Program-made: the position numbers and the translations under genes
Shown here: in pieces, positions 1 through 6,345 of the stretch
Layout of the letters: each line of letters opens with the position of its first letter
How positions within the stretch are numbered: position 1 is the first letter of the stretch
NCBI GenBank assembly: GCA_051003795.1
Contig: JBPCKZ010000204.1
Coordinates: 1 to 8,472, forward strand
DNA: 8,472 bases
Direction: 5' to 3'
Source: JALYXS01 sp051003795
GTDB taxonomy: Bacteria > Acidobacteriota > Terriglobia > Bryobacterales > Bryobacteraceae
The notes under the pieces: model-generated
What the model was told of the DNA's origin: nothing
The model's database searches: none
Seen by the model: only the letters and a program-made list of their open reading frames with translations

Positions 1-99
1 GGGGGGGAGAGCGGGGTTTTGGCTGGTGGTTTGGGAGCGGGGGGGGTGTTTTTTGTGGCCGGGCCCCTCCCCCCCCCGCCACATTGGGAGGTATTCAAA
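1..99. other. Low-complexity G/C homopolymer leader, no gene
   Basis: This stretch holds runs of 7 G (1-7), 4 G (13-16), 8 G (39-46), 6 T and 9 C (69-77), unlike anything else in the window. Positions 37-45 (GCGGGGGGG) are the exact reverse complement of 71-79, so the two runs can fold back on each other across a 25-base loop. The frame of the downstream gene stays open through it from position 19, but the peptide it would encode is rich in Gly and Pro and does not look like protein. I read it as a low-quality or chimeric contig end; a real G-rich upstream region cannot be excluded. No promoter is recognisable in it. Confidence 0.6.
86..92 (+). promoter_or_regulatory. Shine-Dalgarno site deciding the amidohydrolase start
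   Basis: GGGAGGT lies 7 bases upstream of the ATG at 100. It supports that ATG over the upstream in-frame start at 19, which would add 27 unlikely residues encoded by homopolymer runs. Confidence 0.75.
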
Positions 100-1011
100 A
101 TGAAAACGCTCTGGGGCGACATTCCCGTGTTCGATGCGCACGTGCATTTCTTTTCGCGCGCGTTCTTCGAGTCTCTAGCTGAAACGAAGCGGACAAGCGT
201 TGAAGCGCTTGGCGCCATTCTCGGGTGGGAAATGCCTCCCTCCGATCCCGGTCAACTCGCGCGGCAGTGGGCCGCCGAACTCAACCGCCATGGCGTCGAA
301 CGCGCCGCCCTGATGGCGAGTGTTCCCGGCGATGAAAGCTCCGTCGCGACGGCCATCGCCGACTTTCCGGAGAAGTTTTCCGGCTACTTCCTCTGCGACC
401 CGCTCGCCCCGGAATTGCCGGCCCGTCTCCAACGCGCGTTCGATTCCGGCTTGCGAGGAGTCTGCCTCTTTCCCGCCATGCAGCGCTACTCGATGCACGA
501 CGAACGCGTCCGGCCCGTCTTCGAAATGGCTTCCCGGCTCTCCGGCGCAATCGTGTTCGTGCATTGCGGCGTCCTGAGCGTCGGCGTGCGCAAGAAACTT
601 GGATTGCCTTCGCGTTTCGACATGCGTTTTTCGAATCCCGTCGATCTCCATGCGATCGCTCTGGAGTTTCCCGGGCTCAATTTCGTGGTCCCACACTTCG
701 GCGCGGGATATCTCCGCGAAACACTGATGCTAGCCGATCTGTGTCCCAATGTTTACCTCGATACCTCGAGCAGTAATAGCTGGATTCGCTATCAACCGGT
801 AGCACTCGATTTGAAAACGGTTTTCCGGCGCGCGCTCGACGTGGCTGGCGCGCAACGCCTTTTGTTTGGCTCGGATCCCTCGTTTTTTCCGCGAGGATGG
901 AATGCCGAAATCTTCATGCGCCAATCGGAAATTTTGCACGAATTGGGAATTGGCGAAATGGATGTTCGGCAGATACTCGGCGGAAATTTGGCTCGAATTT
1001 TAAACTGCTAA
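100..1011 (+). CDS. Amidohydrolase family (amidohydrolase 2-type) metal-dependent hydrolase
   Basis: This is a 303-residue cytoplasmic protein with the layout of the amidohydrolase-2 TIM barrel, a family that includes metal-dependent hydrolases and ACMSD-like decarboxylases. The metal and catalytic set is in order: DAHVHF with H14 and H16 near the N-terminus, H155 in a VHCG strand end, H199 in VPHFGAGY, and D259 in FGSDPSF. There is no signal peptide or membrane segment. The start at 100 has a good Shine-Dalgarno site, and the length is normal for the family. The substrate cannot be read from the sequence. The TAA stop shares its last base with an ATG at 1011 (TAATG), which suggests translational coupling to the next gene. 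It is first in a long same-strand run, so it may be the first gene of the transcript, but its upstream region is doubtful. Family assignment is firm; specific function is unknown. Confidence 0.85.
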   Translation: MKTLWGDIPVFDAHVHFFSRAFFESLAETKRTSVEALGAILGWEMPPSDPGQLARQWAAELNRHGVERAALMASVPGDESSVATAIADFPEKFSGYFLCDPLAPELPARLQRAFDSGLRGVCLFPAMQRYSMHDERVRPVFEMASRLSGAIVFVHCGVLSVGVRKKLGLPSRFDMRFSNPVDLHAIALEFPGLNFVVPHFGAGYLRETLMLADLCPNVYLDTSSSNSWIRYQPVALDLKTVFRRALDVAGAQRLLFGSDPSFFPRGWNAEIFMRQSEILHELGIGEMDVRQILGGNLARILNC

Positions 1012-1044
1012 TGCCCGCATCGAGCGTCGCCGATATTCTCTGGC

Positions 1045-1902
1045 GTGCGATTCTCACGTTTATTTCTGGGCTTGCGGTTCGCCCGGCCGGCCGAAGACCG
1101 GATCGTTCGTTTCCGCAAAGTCTTGAAGGCGGCGCAACACGTGCCGCGGTACCGGGAATGTTTGCGGCGAGCGAATTTGCACTCGAACCGGTCGATTGCC
1201 GCGCTACGCTGCATCGAGGAAGCACTGGCCCATTTCGCGGTTCTCGATCTCGACCAATTCCGCGGGTCGCGGGAAGAATACAGCTCGGCGCGGGCGCCCA
1301 TCGCACCGCCGCAGAGGTTCTTCCGCCCGTTGGAGCGGCCATCGAGAATAGCCGTGCTCATGGAAGGATTCGAAGAGAAGAGCGGCGTGCGAATATTCGG
1401 TCGCGATTCGAGCGATTTATACGATTCGCTCCGGCAATATGAGCCCGAGGTCATTGCGGGGCCGGTAAGCGTGCTTCGCCGGCTGGTTTCATCGGTGGAC
1501 GACGGAACGCTCAGCTTACCGCTGCTCCGCCACGCCATCGTGGCGTTTACCGGAATTGACGAGGTTCTCGACCTGCACGACCGCGACGTGTTCTGGCGAA
1601 CGTTCCAGGTTCCGCTATTTGAGCATTACGCCGGGCTCGATGGCAGAGTGATCGCGCGCGAATGCGAGATACATGAAGGCTTGCACCTGGTGGAAGAGCA
1701 CGCCGTAATCGAAAGGCACGAGCGGCAAGAGTTGTTGTTGACGTCTCTAACCGATTTCCGGCAGCCTACCTTGCGATTGAAAACCGGTTACGCCGGGGCC
1801 ATCGAGAAAACGCTTTGCGAGTGCGGACGCGTGGAGCCGCGGGTGCTGGCGCTTACTCCCCTGCAACGGGATTCGAGCCGCTTGACCGCCAGCGCGGCTT
1901 AA
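1045..1902 (+). CDS. Shortened PaaK/CapK-like protein lacking the ATP-binding core
   Basis: The 285-residue product resembles the phenylacetate-CoA ligase/CapK branch of adenylate-forming enzymes in patches. The N-terminal part has the helix pattern around RFRKVLKAAQHVPRYRECL. Near residues 193-214 EHYAGLDGRVIARECEIHEG matches the usual YGxTE...ECxxHxGLH block, and near residues 247-262 a LRLKTG motif is followed by CECGR. The glycine/serine/threonine-rich nucleotide-binding loop (SSGTTG type) is absent, and the protein is well short of the roughly 400-450 residues usual for the family, so the central ATP-binding region seems lost. Catalysis by adenylation is therefore doubtful; it may bind a ligand or be a relic. 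The GTG at 1045 is the first start in this frame after the upstream stop. The true start may be the ATG at 1011, which overlaps the previous stop but lies in another frame, implying a 1-base shift near the GGG at 1068-1070. The family link is inferred from motifs only. Confidence 0.6.
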   Translation: MRFSRLFLGLRFARPAEDRIVRFRKVLKAAQHVPRYRECLRRANLHSNRSIAALRCIEEALAHFAVLDLDQFRGSREEYSSARAPIAPPQRFFRPLERPSRIAVLMEGFEEKSGVRIFGRDSSDLYDSLRQYEPEVIAGPVSVLRRLVSSVDDGTLSLPLLRHAIVAFTGIDEVLDLHDRDVFWRTFQVPLFEHYAGLDGRVIARECEIHEGLHLVEEHAVIERHERQELLLTSLTDFRQPTLRLKTGYAGAIEKTLCECGRVEPRVLALTPLQRDSSRLTASAA

Positions 1903-1904
1903 AA

Positions 1905-1924
1905 GCTGCCGGGTTCCCGGCGGT
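1905..1924 (+). other. GC-rich hairpin between two genes
   Basis: The core GCCGGG-TT-CCCGGC is a perfect inverted repeat. As RNA it forms an 8-bp stem (two G.U pairs) with a 4-base loop, starting two bases after the stop of the PaaK-like gene. No T-run follows, so it is not a standard intrinsic terminator. It could slow transcription, stabilise an mRNA end, or partly mask the translation start at 1936. Confidence 0.4.
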
Positions 1925-1935
1925 AAGATGGCGTA

Positions 1936-2769
1936 ATGTATCTTGCCCTCAACGGGACGCTGGTCGCGAATCGCGTGCCGTGGCCGGAATTTGCGCGGCT
2001 GGCCGCCAAAGTCGGCTTTCCCGGAGTGGACGTCGCGCTCACTCCGGCGATGCAAGCCGGGCTGGAATCGACGCGCGCCTTGCTGCAAGAACTTAAGCTT
2101 AAACCGGCTGTTATCGGCCTTCCGACCGAGTTCCGCAAGGACGACGCGACGTTCCGCGCGGGCCTGAGCGAACTCGCGGACGCAGCTTCCTTTTCCGCGG
2201 CGATCGGCTGTCCGCGCATGACCACCTACTTGATGCCATCGAGCGAAACGCCGAAAGCCGAGCTTTGGAAAACGTACCAGCAGCGCTTTCACGCGTGCGC
2301 CGATGTATTGGCGCGCTCGCACGCGCGGCTGGGCCTCGAATTCATCAGCCCGCTCCACCTGCGGAAGTTATATCCGAACGAATTCATCTGGCGCATGGAC
2401 GAGATGGTGGCCTTCGCCAAAGAGTGCGGCCCGAATGTTGGCGTGCTGCTCGATTCGTGGCACTGGCATCACGCCGGCGGCAAGGCCTCGGACATCGTCG
2501 CCGCCGGAAAAGACCGGATCGTTCATGTGCAGGTGAACGATTCGGCCGATTTGCCTGCCGATAAGGTCCGGGACAATGAGCGGCTCATGCCCGGCGAGGG
2601 CATCATCGATCTGGCCGGATTTTTTCACGCGCTTCGCCAAATCGGTTATGACGACGCCGTAAGCGTCGAGGTGTTCGGCCGCGGACTCAAGGACATGCCC
2701 CCCGAACAGGGCGCCAGGATGGGGTTGGAAACGGCCCAAGCCGCCATGCGAAAGGCGGGAGTGGCCTAA
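1936..2769 (+). CDS. TIM-barrel sugar phosphate isomerase/epimerase family protein
   Basis: This 277-residue protein belongs to the AP-endonuclease-2-like TIM-barrel fold (xylose isomerase-like, IolE/hydroxypyruvate isomerase group). The metal-binding residues are in the expected order: E135 in LGLEFISP, D173 and the cluster H176/H178/H179 in LLDSWHWHHAG, H197 in HVQVND, and E245 in VSVEVFGR. There is no signal peptide, so it should be cytosolic. These families interconvert or dehydrate sugars, ketoses or inositol derivatives; the substrate here cannot be read from sequence. The ATG at 1936 has only a weak upstream GGTAAG and overlaps the stop of a two-codon ORF starting at 1928. It ends 8 bases before murQ, so co-translation with murQ and a role in amino-sugar or carbohydrate catabolism are possible, but this is inference from position only. 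Confidence 0.82.
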   Translation: MYLALNGTLVANRVPWPEFARLAAKVGFPGVDVALTPAMQAGLESTRALLQELKLKPAVIGLPTEFRKDDATFRAGLSELADAASFSAAIGCPRMTTYLMPSSETPKAELWKTYQQRFHACADVLARSHARLGLEFISPLHLRKLYPNEFIWRMDEMVAFAKECGPNVGVLLDSWHWHHAGGKASDIVAAGKDRIVHVQVNDSADLPADKVRDNERLMPGEGIIDLAGFFHALRQIGYDDAVSVEVFGRGLKDMPPEQGARMGLETAQAAMRKAGVA

Positions 2770-2777
2770 GATAGCGC

Positions 2778-3641
2778 GTGCTCGAAAAGCTTCTAAACGA
2801 ACTCCTTACCGAACAGCGCAATCCCGCCTCGCGGGCCATCGACTCGCTTCCCACCATCGAAGTGCTCCGCATTATCAACGAGGAAGACCGCAAAGTTGCG
2901 GACTCGATTACGCCAGAACTCCCCGCGATCGCCCGTGCCGTCGACGCGATAGTGGAAGCTTTTCACCGGGGAGGTAGACTTTTTTACATCGGGGCGGGTA
3001 CCAGCGGCCGGCTTGGCGTGCTCGACGCATCGGAATGTCCGCCGACCTTCAATGTGCCGCCCGAGATGGTGCAAGGCATTATTGCGGGTGGGGAAAAGGC
3101 TCTCTCTCGCGCCACCGAAACGACGGAAGACGACCCGGCAATTGGGGTTCGCGATCTTCTCGACCGCGGCTTCACGCCCAAAGACGTGCTTGCGGGAATC
3201 GCCGCCAGTGGTCGGACTCCTTACGTATTGGGCGCGATTTCGGAGGCCAGGCGCATGGGCGCGTTGACCATCGGCATCAGTTGCACGCCCGATTCTCTAT
3301 TGGCGCGCGCAGCCGCCATCGCGATTACCCCTCTGCCCGGTCCCGAAATCGTGGCCGGGTCCACGCGTTTGAAGGCGGGGACGGCGACGAAGCTGGTTCT
3401 CAACATGCTCACGACAGCGAGTTTCATTCGCCTCGGATACGTGTATGGGAACCTGATGGTGAATGTTCAGCCCAAGAATGAAAAGCTGCGCGATCGCGCC
3501 AAGCGCATTATTTCCGAGGCCTCGGGCGTGAGTTACGATAAGGCCGGAGAACTGCTCATAGCAGCGGGAAATAATGTCCGCGCCGCAATTCGCCTCGCCG
3601 CAGACGATACCGGCGTCCCCGCCGGAAAATCAGATGGATAA
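2778..3641 (+). CDS. murQ: N-acetylmuramic acid 6-phosphate etherase
   Basis: MurQ cleaves the D-lactyl ether of MurNAc-6-phosphate to give GlcNAc-6-phosphate and lactate in peptidoglycan recycling, in the cytoplasm. The 287-residue product has the TEQRNP opening, the SIS-domain phosphosugar loop IGAGTSGRLGVLDASECPPTF (about residues 71-91), E86 and E117 at the positions of the two catalytic glutamates (Glu83 and Glu114 of E. coli MurQ), and later IAASGRTPYV, GSTRLKAGTATKLVLNML and VYGNLMVNV. It starts at GTG because no ATG lies in frame between the previous stop and the conserved N-terminus; no clear Shine-Dalgarno site is seen, consistent with coupling to the gene ending 8 bases upstream. 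The C-terminus is somewhat short: after a GNNVRAAI segment the usual last helices are replaced by a short tail (DDTGVPAGKSDG) that runs into murA. The identification is secure from motifs. Confidence 0.95.
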   Translation: MLEKLLNELLTEQRNPASRAIDSLPTIEVLRIINEEDRKVADSITPELPAIARAVDAIVEAFHRGGRLFYIGAGTSGRLGVLDASECPPTFNVPPEMVQGIIAGGEKALSRATETTEDDPAIGVRDLLDRGFTPKDVLAGIAASGRTPYVLGAISEARRMGALTIGISCTPDSLLARAAAIAITPLPGPEIVAGSTRLKAGTATKLVLNMLTTASFIRLGYVYGNLMVNVQPKNEKLRDRAKRIISEASGVSYDKAGELLIAAGNNVRAAIRLAADDTGVPAGKSDG

Positions 3642-4890
3642 ATTCGTGATCGAAGGCGGGACGCCGCTGCACGGTGAAATTGAAACCAGCGGCTCGAAAA
3701 ACGCCGCGTTGCCGGCCCTGGCCGCCGCCTTGCTTACCGCGGAGCCGCTTATCCTTCGCCGCATTCCCAAGGTGCGCGACATTCGAACGATGGAGCGGCT
3801 GCTGGTGGATATCGGCTCGAAAATCGACGTCGAGGGCGAATGCGTGCGCCTCGAGACCAAGTCGATTGTCTCTCCCGAAGCGCCGTATGGATTGGTGAAA
3901 ACGATGCGCGCCTCAAGTCTGGTGCTAGGGCCGCTGGTCGCCCGCGCGGGCACGGCGCGCGTCTCGCTTCCCGGCGGCTGCGCCATAGGCGCCCGGCCGA
4001 TTAATCTGCACTTGGTTGGCCTGGAGCAGCTCGGCGCGCGCATTCGCCAAGAGCACGGCTATATCGAAGCGCATGCGCCCGACGGACTGAGGGGTTCGCG
4101 CATCCGGTTCGACCGCATTACCGTGACCGGAACGGAGGACCTGTTGATGGCGGCGACTCTCGCTCGCGGGGAAACCGTGCTTGAAAATGCCGCGCGCGAG
4201 CCGGAAGTAACGGACTTGGCCGAACTTCTCGTCAAGATGGGCGCGAAAATCGAAGGGATTGGAACTTCGACGCTCCGCATCGAAGGCGTCGCGGGACTCC
4301 ATGGCGCGGAACACACCATCATCGCGGACCGCATCGAAGCGGGAACGTTTCTGATCGCGGCGGCCATCGGCGGCGGCAGCCTTCGGGTGACGCATTGCGT
4401 GCCCGGACATCTGGACGCGCTGGTCGCGAAGATGCAGCAGGCCGGCGTTCCGATCACGCAGCCCGATGCCACCACGCTGCAAGTGCACGCGAACCGGCAG
4501 TTGCACGCCGTCGATATCACGACCGAAGAATACCCCGGATTTGCGACCGATCTCCAGGCGCAATTCATGGCCCTGATGACGCAGGCCGAAGGGATCGCGA
4601 TCATCACGGAAACCATTTTCGAGAACCGGTTCATGCACGCGCAGGAGCTGCTGCGCATGGGCGCCAACATCCGCGTCGAAGGCCGCCAGGCGATCGTCGC
4701 TGGGCGCCACGAGTTGACGGGAGCGGGGGTGATCGCGTCCGACCTGCGCGCCAGCGCATCGCTAGTGTTGGCGGCCCTTGTAGCGAAGGGCGAAACCGTG
4801 ATCGATCGCGTGTATCACATCGACCGCGGCTATGAGAAGATCGAGGCCAAATTGTCCGGCGCGGGCGCGCGCATCCGGCGCGAAGATTAG
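3634..4890 (+). CDS. murA: UDP-N-acetylglucosamine 1-carboxyvinyltransferase
   Basis: MurA transfers enolpyruvate from PEP to UDP-GlcNAc, the first committed step of peptidoglycan precursor synthesis, in the cytoplasm. The 418-residue product has standard length and two inside-out alpha/beta domains. Visible landmarks are K22 and N23 in SGSKNAALP, R92 in KTMRASSLVLGP, C116 in PGGCAIGARP (the PEP- and fosfomycin-reactive cysteine, Cys115 in E. coli), D306 in EEYPGFATDLQAQ (general base), R372 in DLRASASL and R398 in HIDRGYEKIE. The cysteine is present, not Asp, so the enzyme should be fosfomycin-sensitive on that criterion. The ATG at 3634 gives the canonical N-terminus and overlaps the murQ stop by 8 bases. 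An in-frame ATG at 3574 would add 20 atypical residues inside murQ and is less likely. A weak GGAAAA lies upstream at 3624-3629. Confidence 0.97.
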   Translation: MDKFVIEGGTPLHGEIETSGSKNAALPALAAALLTAEPLILRRIPKVRDIRTMERLLVDIGSKIDVEGECVRLETKSIVSPEAPYGLVKTMRASSLVLGPLVARAGTARVSLPGGCAIGARPINLHLVGLEQLGARIRQEHGYIEAHAPDGLRGSRIRFDRITVTGTEDLLMAATLARGETVLENAAREPEVTDLAELLVKMGAKIEGIGTSTLRIEGVAGLHGAEHTIIADRIEAGTFLIAAAIGGGSLRVTHCVPGHLDALVAKMQQAGVPITQPDATTLQVHANRQLHAVDITTEEYPGFATDLQAQFMALMTQAEGIAIITETIFENRFMHAQELLRMGANIRVEGRQAIVAGRHELTGAGVIASDLRASASLVLAALVAKGETVIDRVYHIDRGYEKIEAKLSGAGARIRRED

Positions 4891-4898
4891 AAAGGAGG
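4891..4898 (+). promoter_or_regulatory. Strong Shine-Dalgarno site for a GTG start
   Basis: AAAGGAGG directly follows the murA TAG stop and lies 5 bases before the GTG at 4904. It fixes the start of the rhodanese gene at that GTG and excludes the longer in-frame reading from 4832 inside murA. It is the best ribosome binding site in the window, so this gene is probably translated independently of murA. Confidence 0.85.
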
Positions 4899-4903
4899 GT
4901 TCA

Positions 4904-5272
4904 GTGGCGCACAATCCAGGTTTTCTTCAAGTGGTGAACGACGCGAAGTCGCGCGTGCGGCAGACCGATATTGAAGGTTACCGCAAGACGCTCGAGACCG
5001 GCGCGAAGCCTCTGCTGATCGACGTCCGCGAGGACAACGAATGGTTCGCGGGGCACGCCGCGGGCGCGCGGCATATCGGCAAGGGCATTATCGAGCGGGA
5101 TATCGAGACGCTGGTGCCGAATAAGAGCACCCCGATGGTGCTATATTGCGGCGGCGGATTCCGCTCGGCGCTCGCGGCGGACGTTCTGCAGAAAATGGGC
5201 TATACCGATGTGATTTCGCTCGATGGCGGCTGGCGGGCTTACCAGCAGGCGGACTTGCCCGTGGAACGGTAA
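4904..5272 (+). CDS. Single-domain rhodanese-like sulfurtransferase
   Basis: This is a 122-residue cytoplasmic protein made of one rhodanese domain. Evidence is the CH2-A-like segment LLIDVREDNEWFAGHAAGARHIGKG (residues 37-61), the active-site loop CGGGFRS with nucleophile C82, and the closing LDGGWRAY motif. Such proteins carry a persulfide sulfur on the cysteine and pass it to acceptors in sulfur trafficking, or act in cyanide or redox chemistry; the acceptor here is unknown. The intact cysteine and a six-residue loop argue for an active sulfurtransferase and not a phosphatase or arsenate-reductase-like variant. The GTG start is chosen from the Shine-Dalgarno site at 4891-4898. It sits 13 bases after murA and 3 bases before the first Uma2 gene, so it is part of the same transcript; no functional link to wall synthesis can be seen. 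Confidence 0.9.
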   Translation: MAHNPGFLQVVNDAKSRVRQTDIEGYRKTLETGAKPLLIDVREDNEWFAGHAAGARHIGKGIIERDIETLVPNKSTPMVLYCGGGFRSALAADVLQKMGYTDVISLDGGWRAYQQADLPVER

Positions 5273-5275
5273 TTT

Positions 5276-5881
5276 ATGCAATTGATTGTCGAAGATTTCG
5301 AATCTCTCGCGCCGGTGGTGCTGCATCCGGAGCCGATGACGGATGACGAGTTTTACGATTTTTGCCAGCAGTATCCGGATTGCACGGTCGAGCGCACGGC
5401 CGAAGGGGAGATTTTAATTATGCCGCCACCGGGGGGCGAGTCGGGCTACCAAAACCACGATCTGAATGGACAACTATGGCAATGGACAAAGAAAGACGGC
5501 CGCGGCCGGTCTTTCGATTCGAGCACCGATTTCATGCTGCCGAATAATGCCGCCAGATCCCCGGACGCAGCGTGGATATTGCGCTCCCGCCTGGATCGGC
5601 TTACGAAAGAGCGGAAGCGGAAATTTATTCGCCTCTGCCCCGAATTCGTGGTCGAATTGCGTTCGCCGTCCGACAGACTCAACCGGCTCCAATCGAAAAT
5701 GCAGGAATGGATCGATAACGGCACGGAGCTTGGCTGGTTAATCGATCCCGACCATCGCACGGTTTACGTTTACCGGCCCGGGCGGGAACCGGAGAAATTG
5801 GTCAATCCCGAACGAGTCGCGGGCGAAGGGCCGGTTGACGGATTTATTTTGGATCTGCGCGATATTTGGGCGGGACTTTAG
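5276..5881 (+). CDS. Uma2 family (DUF820) putative restriction-endonuclease-fold protein, intact copy
   Basis: The 201-residue product has the full Uma2 layout: an N-terminal helix around MTDDEFYDFCQQYPD (21-35), a first strand pair VERTAEGEILIMPPP (38-52) with E45, a tail GRSFDSSTDFMLPN, the acidic S95-P96-D97 pair, E127 in FVVELRSPSD, a helix LNRLQSKMQEWIDNG, and the final strand GWLIDPDHRTVYVYRPG (153-169) ending in ILDLRDIW. This is the PD-(D/E)XK nuclease-like fold; the biological role of the family is not established, and it is often multi-copy in cyanobacteria and acidobacteria. There is no signal peptide. The ATG at 5276 follows the rhodanese stop by 3 bases; M21 (ATG at 5336) is an alternative start with a GGAG just upstream. 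It is followed with no gap by a shortened duplicate of itself in the same frame. Confidence 0.88.
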   Translation: MQLIVEDFESLAPVVLHPEPMTDDEFYDFCQQYPDCTVERTAEGEILIMPPPGGESGYQNHDLNGQLWQWTKKDGRGRSFDSSTDFMLPNNAARSPDAAWILRSRLDRLTKERKRKFIRLCPEFVVELRSPSDRLNRLQSKMQEWIDNGTELGWLIDPDHRTVYVYRPGREPEKLVNPERVAGEGPVDGFILDLRDIWAGL

Positions 5882-6345
5882 ATGCAACGCCAGCAGTATC
5901 CGGATTGCACCATCGAGCGCACCGCCGCGGGGGAGATTCTCATCATGCCGCCGCGTGGAGGCGAGGCGAGCTATCAAAACAGCGATCTGACGGCGCAGTT
6001 AGGGAACTGGGCAAAGGAGGACGGCTGCGGCCGGGCTTTCGATTCGAGCACCGATTTCCCGCTGCCGAACAACGCCGCCAGATCCCCGGACGCGGCGTGG
6101 GTGTCTCGTTCCCGCCTGGATCGGCTTGCGAAAGAGCGGAAGCGAAAGTTCATTCGTCTCTGTCCGAAGTTCGTGGTCGATTTGCGATCGCCCTCCGACA
6201 GACTCAACCGCCTCCAATCGAAAATGCAGGAATGGATCGATAACGGCACGGAGATTGGCTGGTTAATCGATCCCGAACGAGTCGCGGGCGAGGACCCGTT
6301 GCCGGATTTGTTTTGGATTTGGGCGATATTTGGGCGGGCTTGTAA
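5363..6345 (+). repeat. Tandem gene duplication (two Uma2 units)
   Basis: Unit 1 (5363-5881) and unit 2 (5888-6345) align with a constant offset of 525 bases until the 60-base deletion in unit 2. Identity is uneven: 5669-5751 against 6194-6276 differs at only 2 of 83 bases, while upstream parts show many silent and replacement changes (for example about six silent changes in the 12 codons for KERKRKFIRLCP). Each unit ends with a stop directly or nearly directly followed by ATG. Confidence 0.85.

Noticed and set aside
1..46. Possible G-quadruplex from the G-runs
   Set aside because: One loop would be 16 bases, and the region is probably unreliable contig-end sequence.
897..1442. Open frame overlapping the amidohydrolase and PaaK-like genes (181 codons)
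   Set aside because: Beyond about 1070 its product is Arg/Ala/Gly-rich with no family signal, while the alternative frame carries PaaK-like motifs. Only its 1011-1068 part may be real, as noted in the frameshift finding.
3925..4710. Long open frame on the minus strand (261 codons) across murA, and similar ones at 1747-2358, 6388-7047 and 7515-8261
   Set aside because: They lie opposite genes with clear conserved motifs, show no family motifs of their own, and long antisense frames are expected in high-GC coding DNA.
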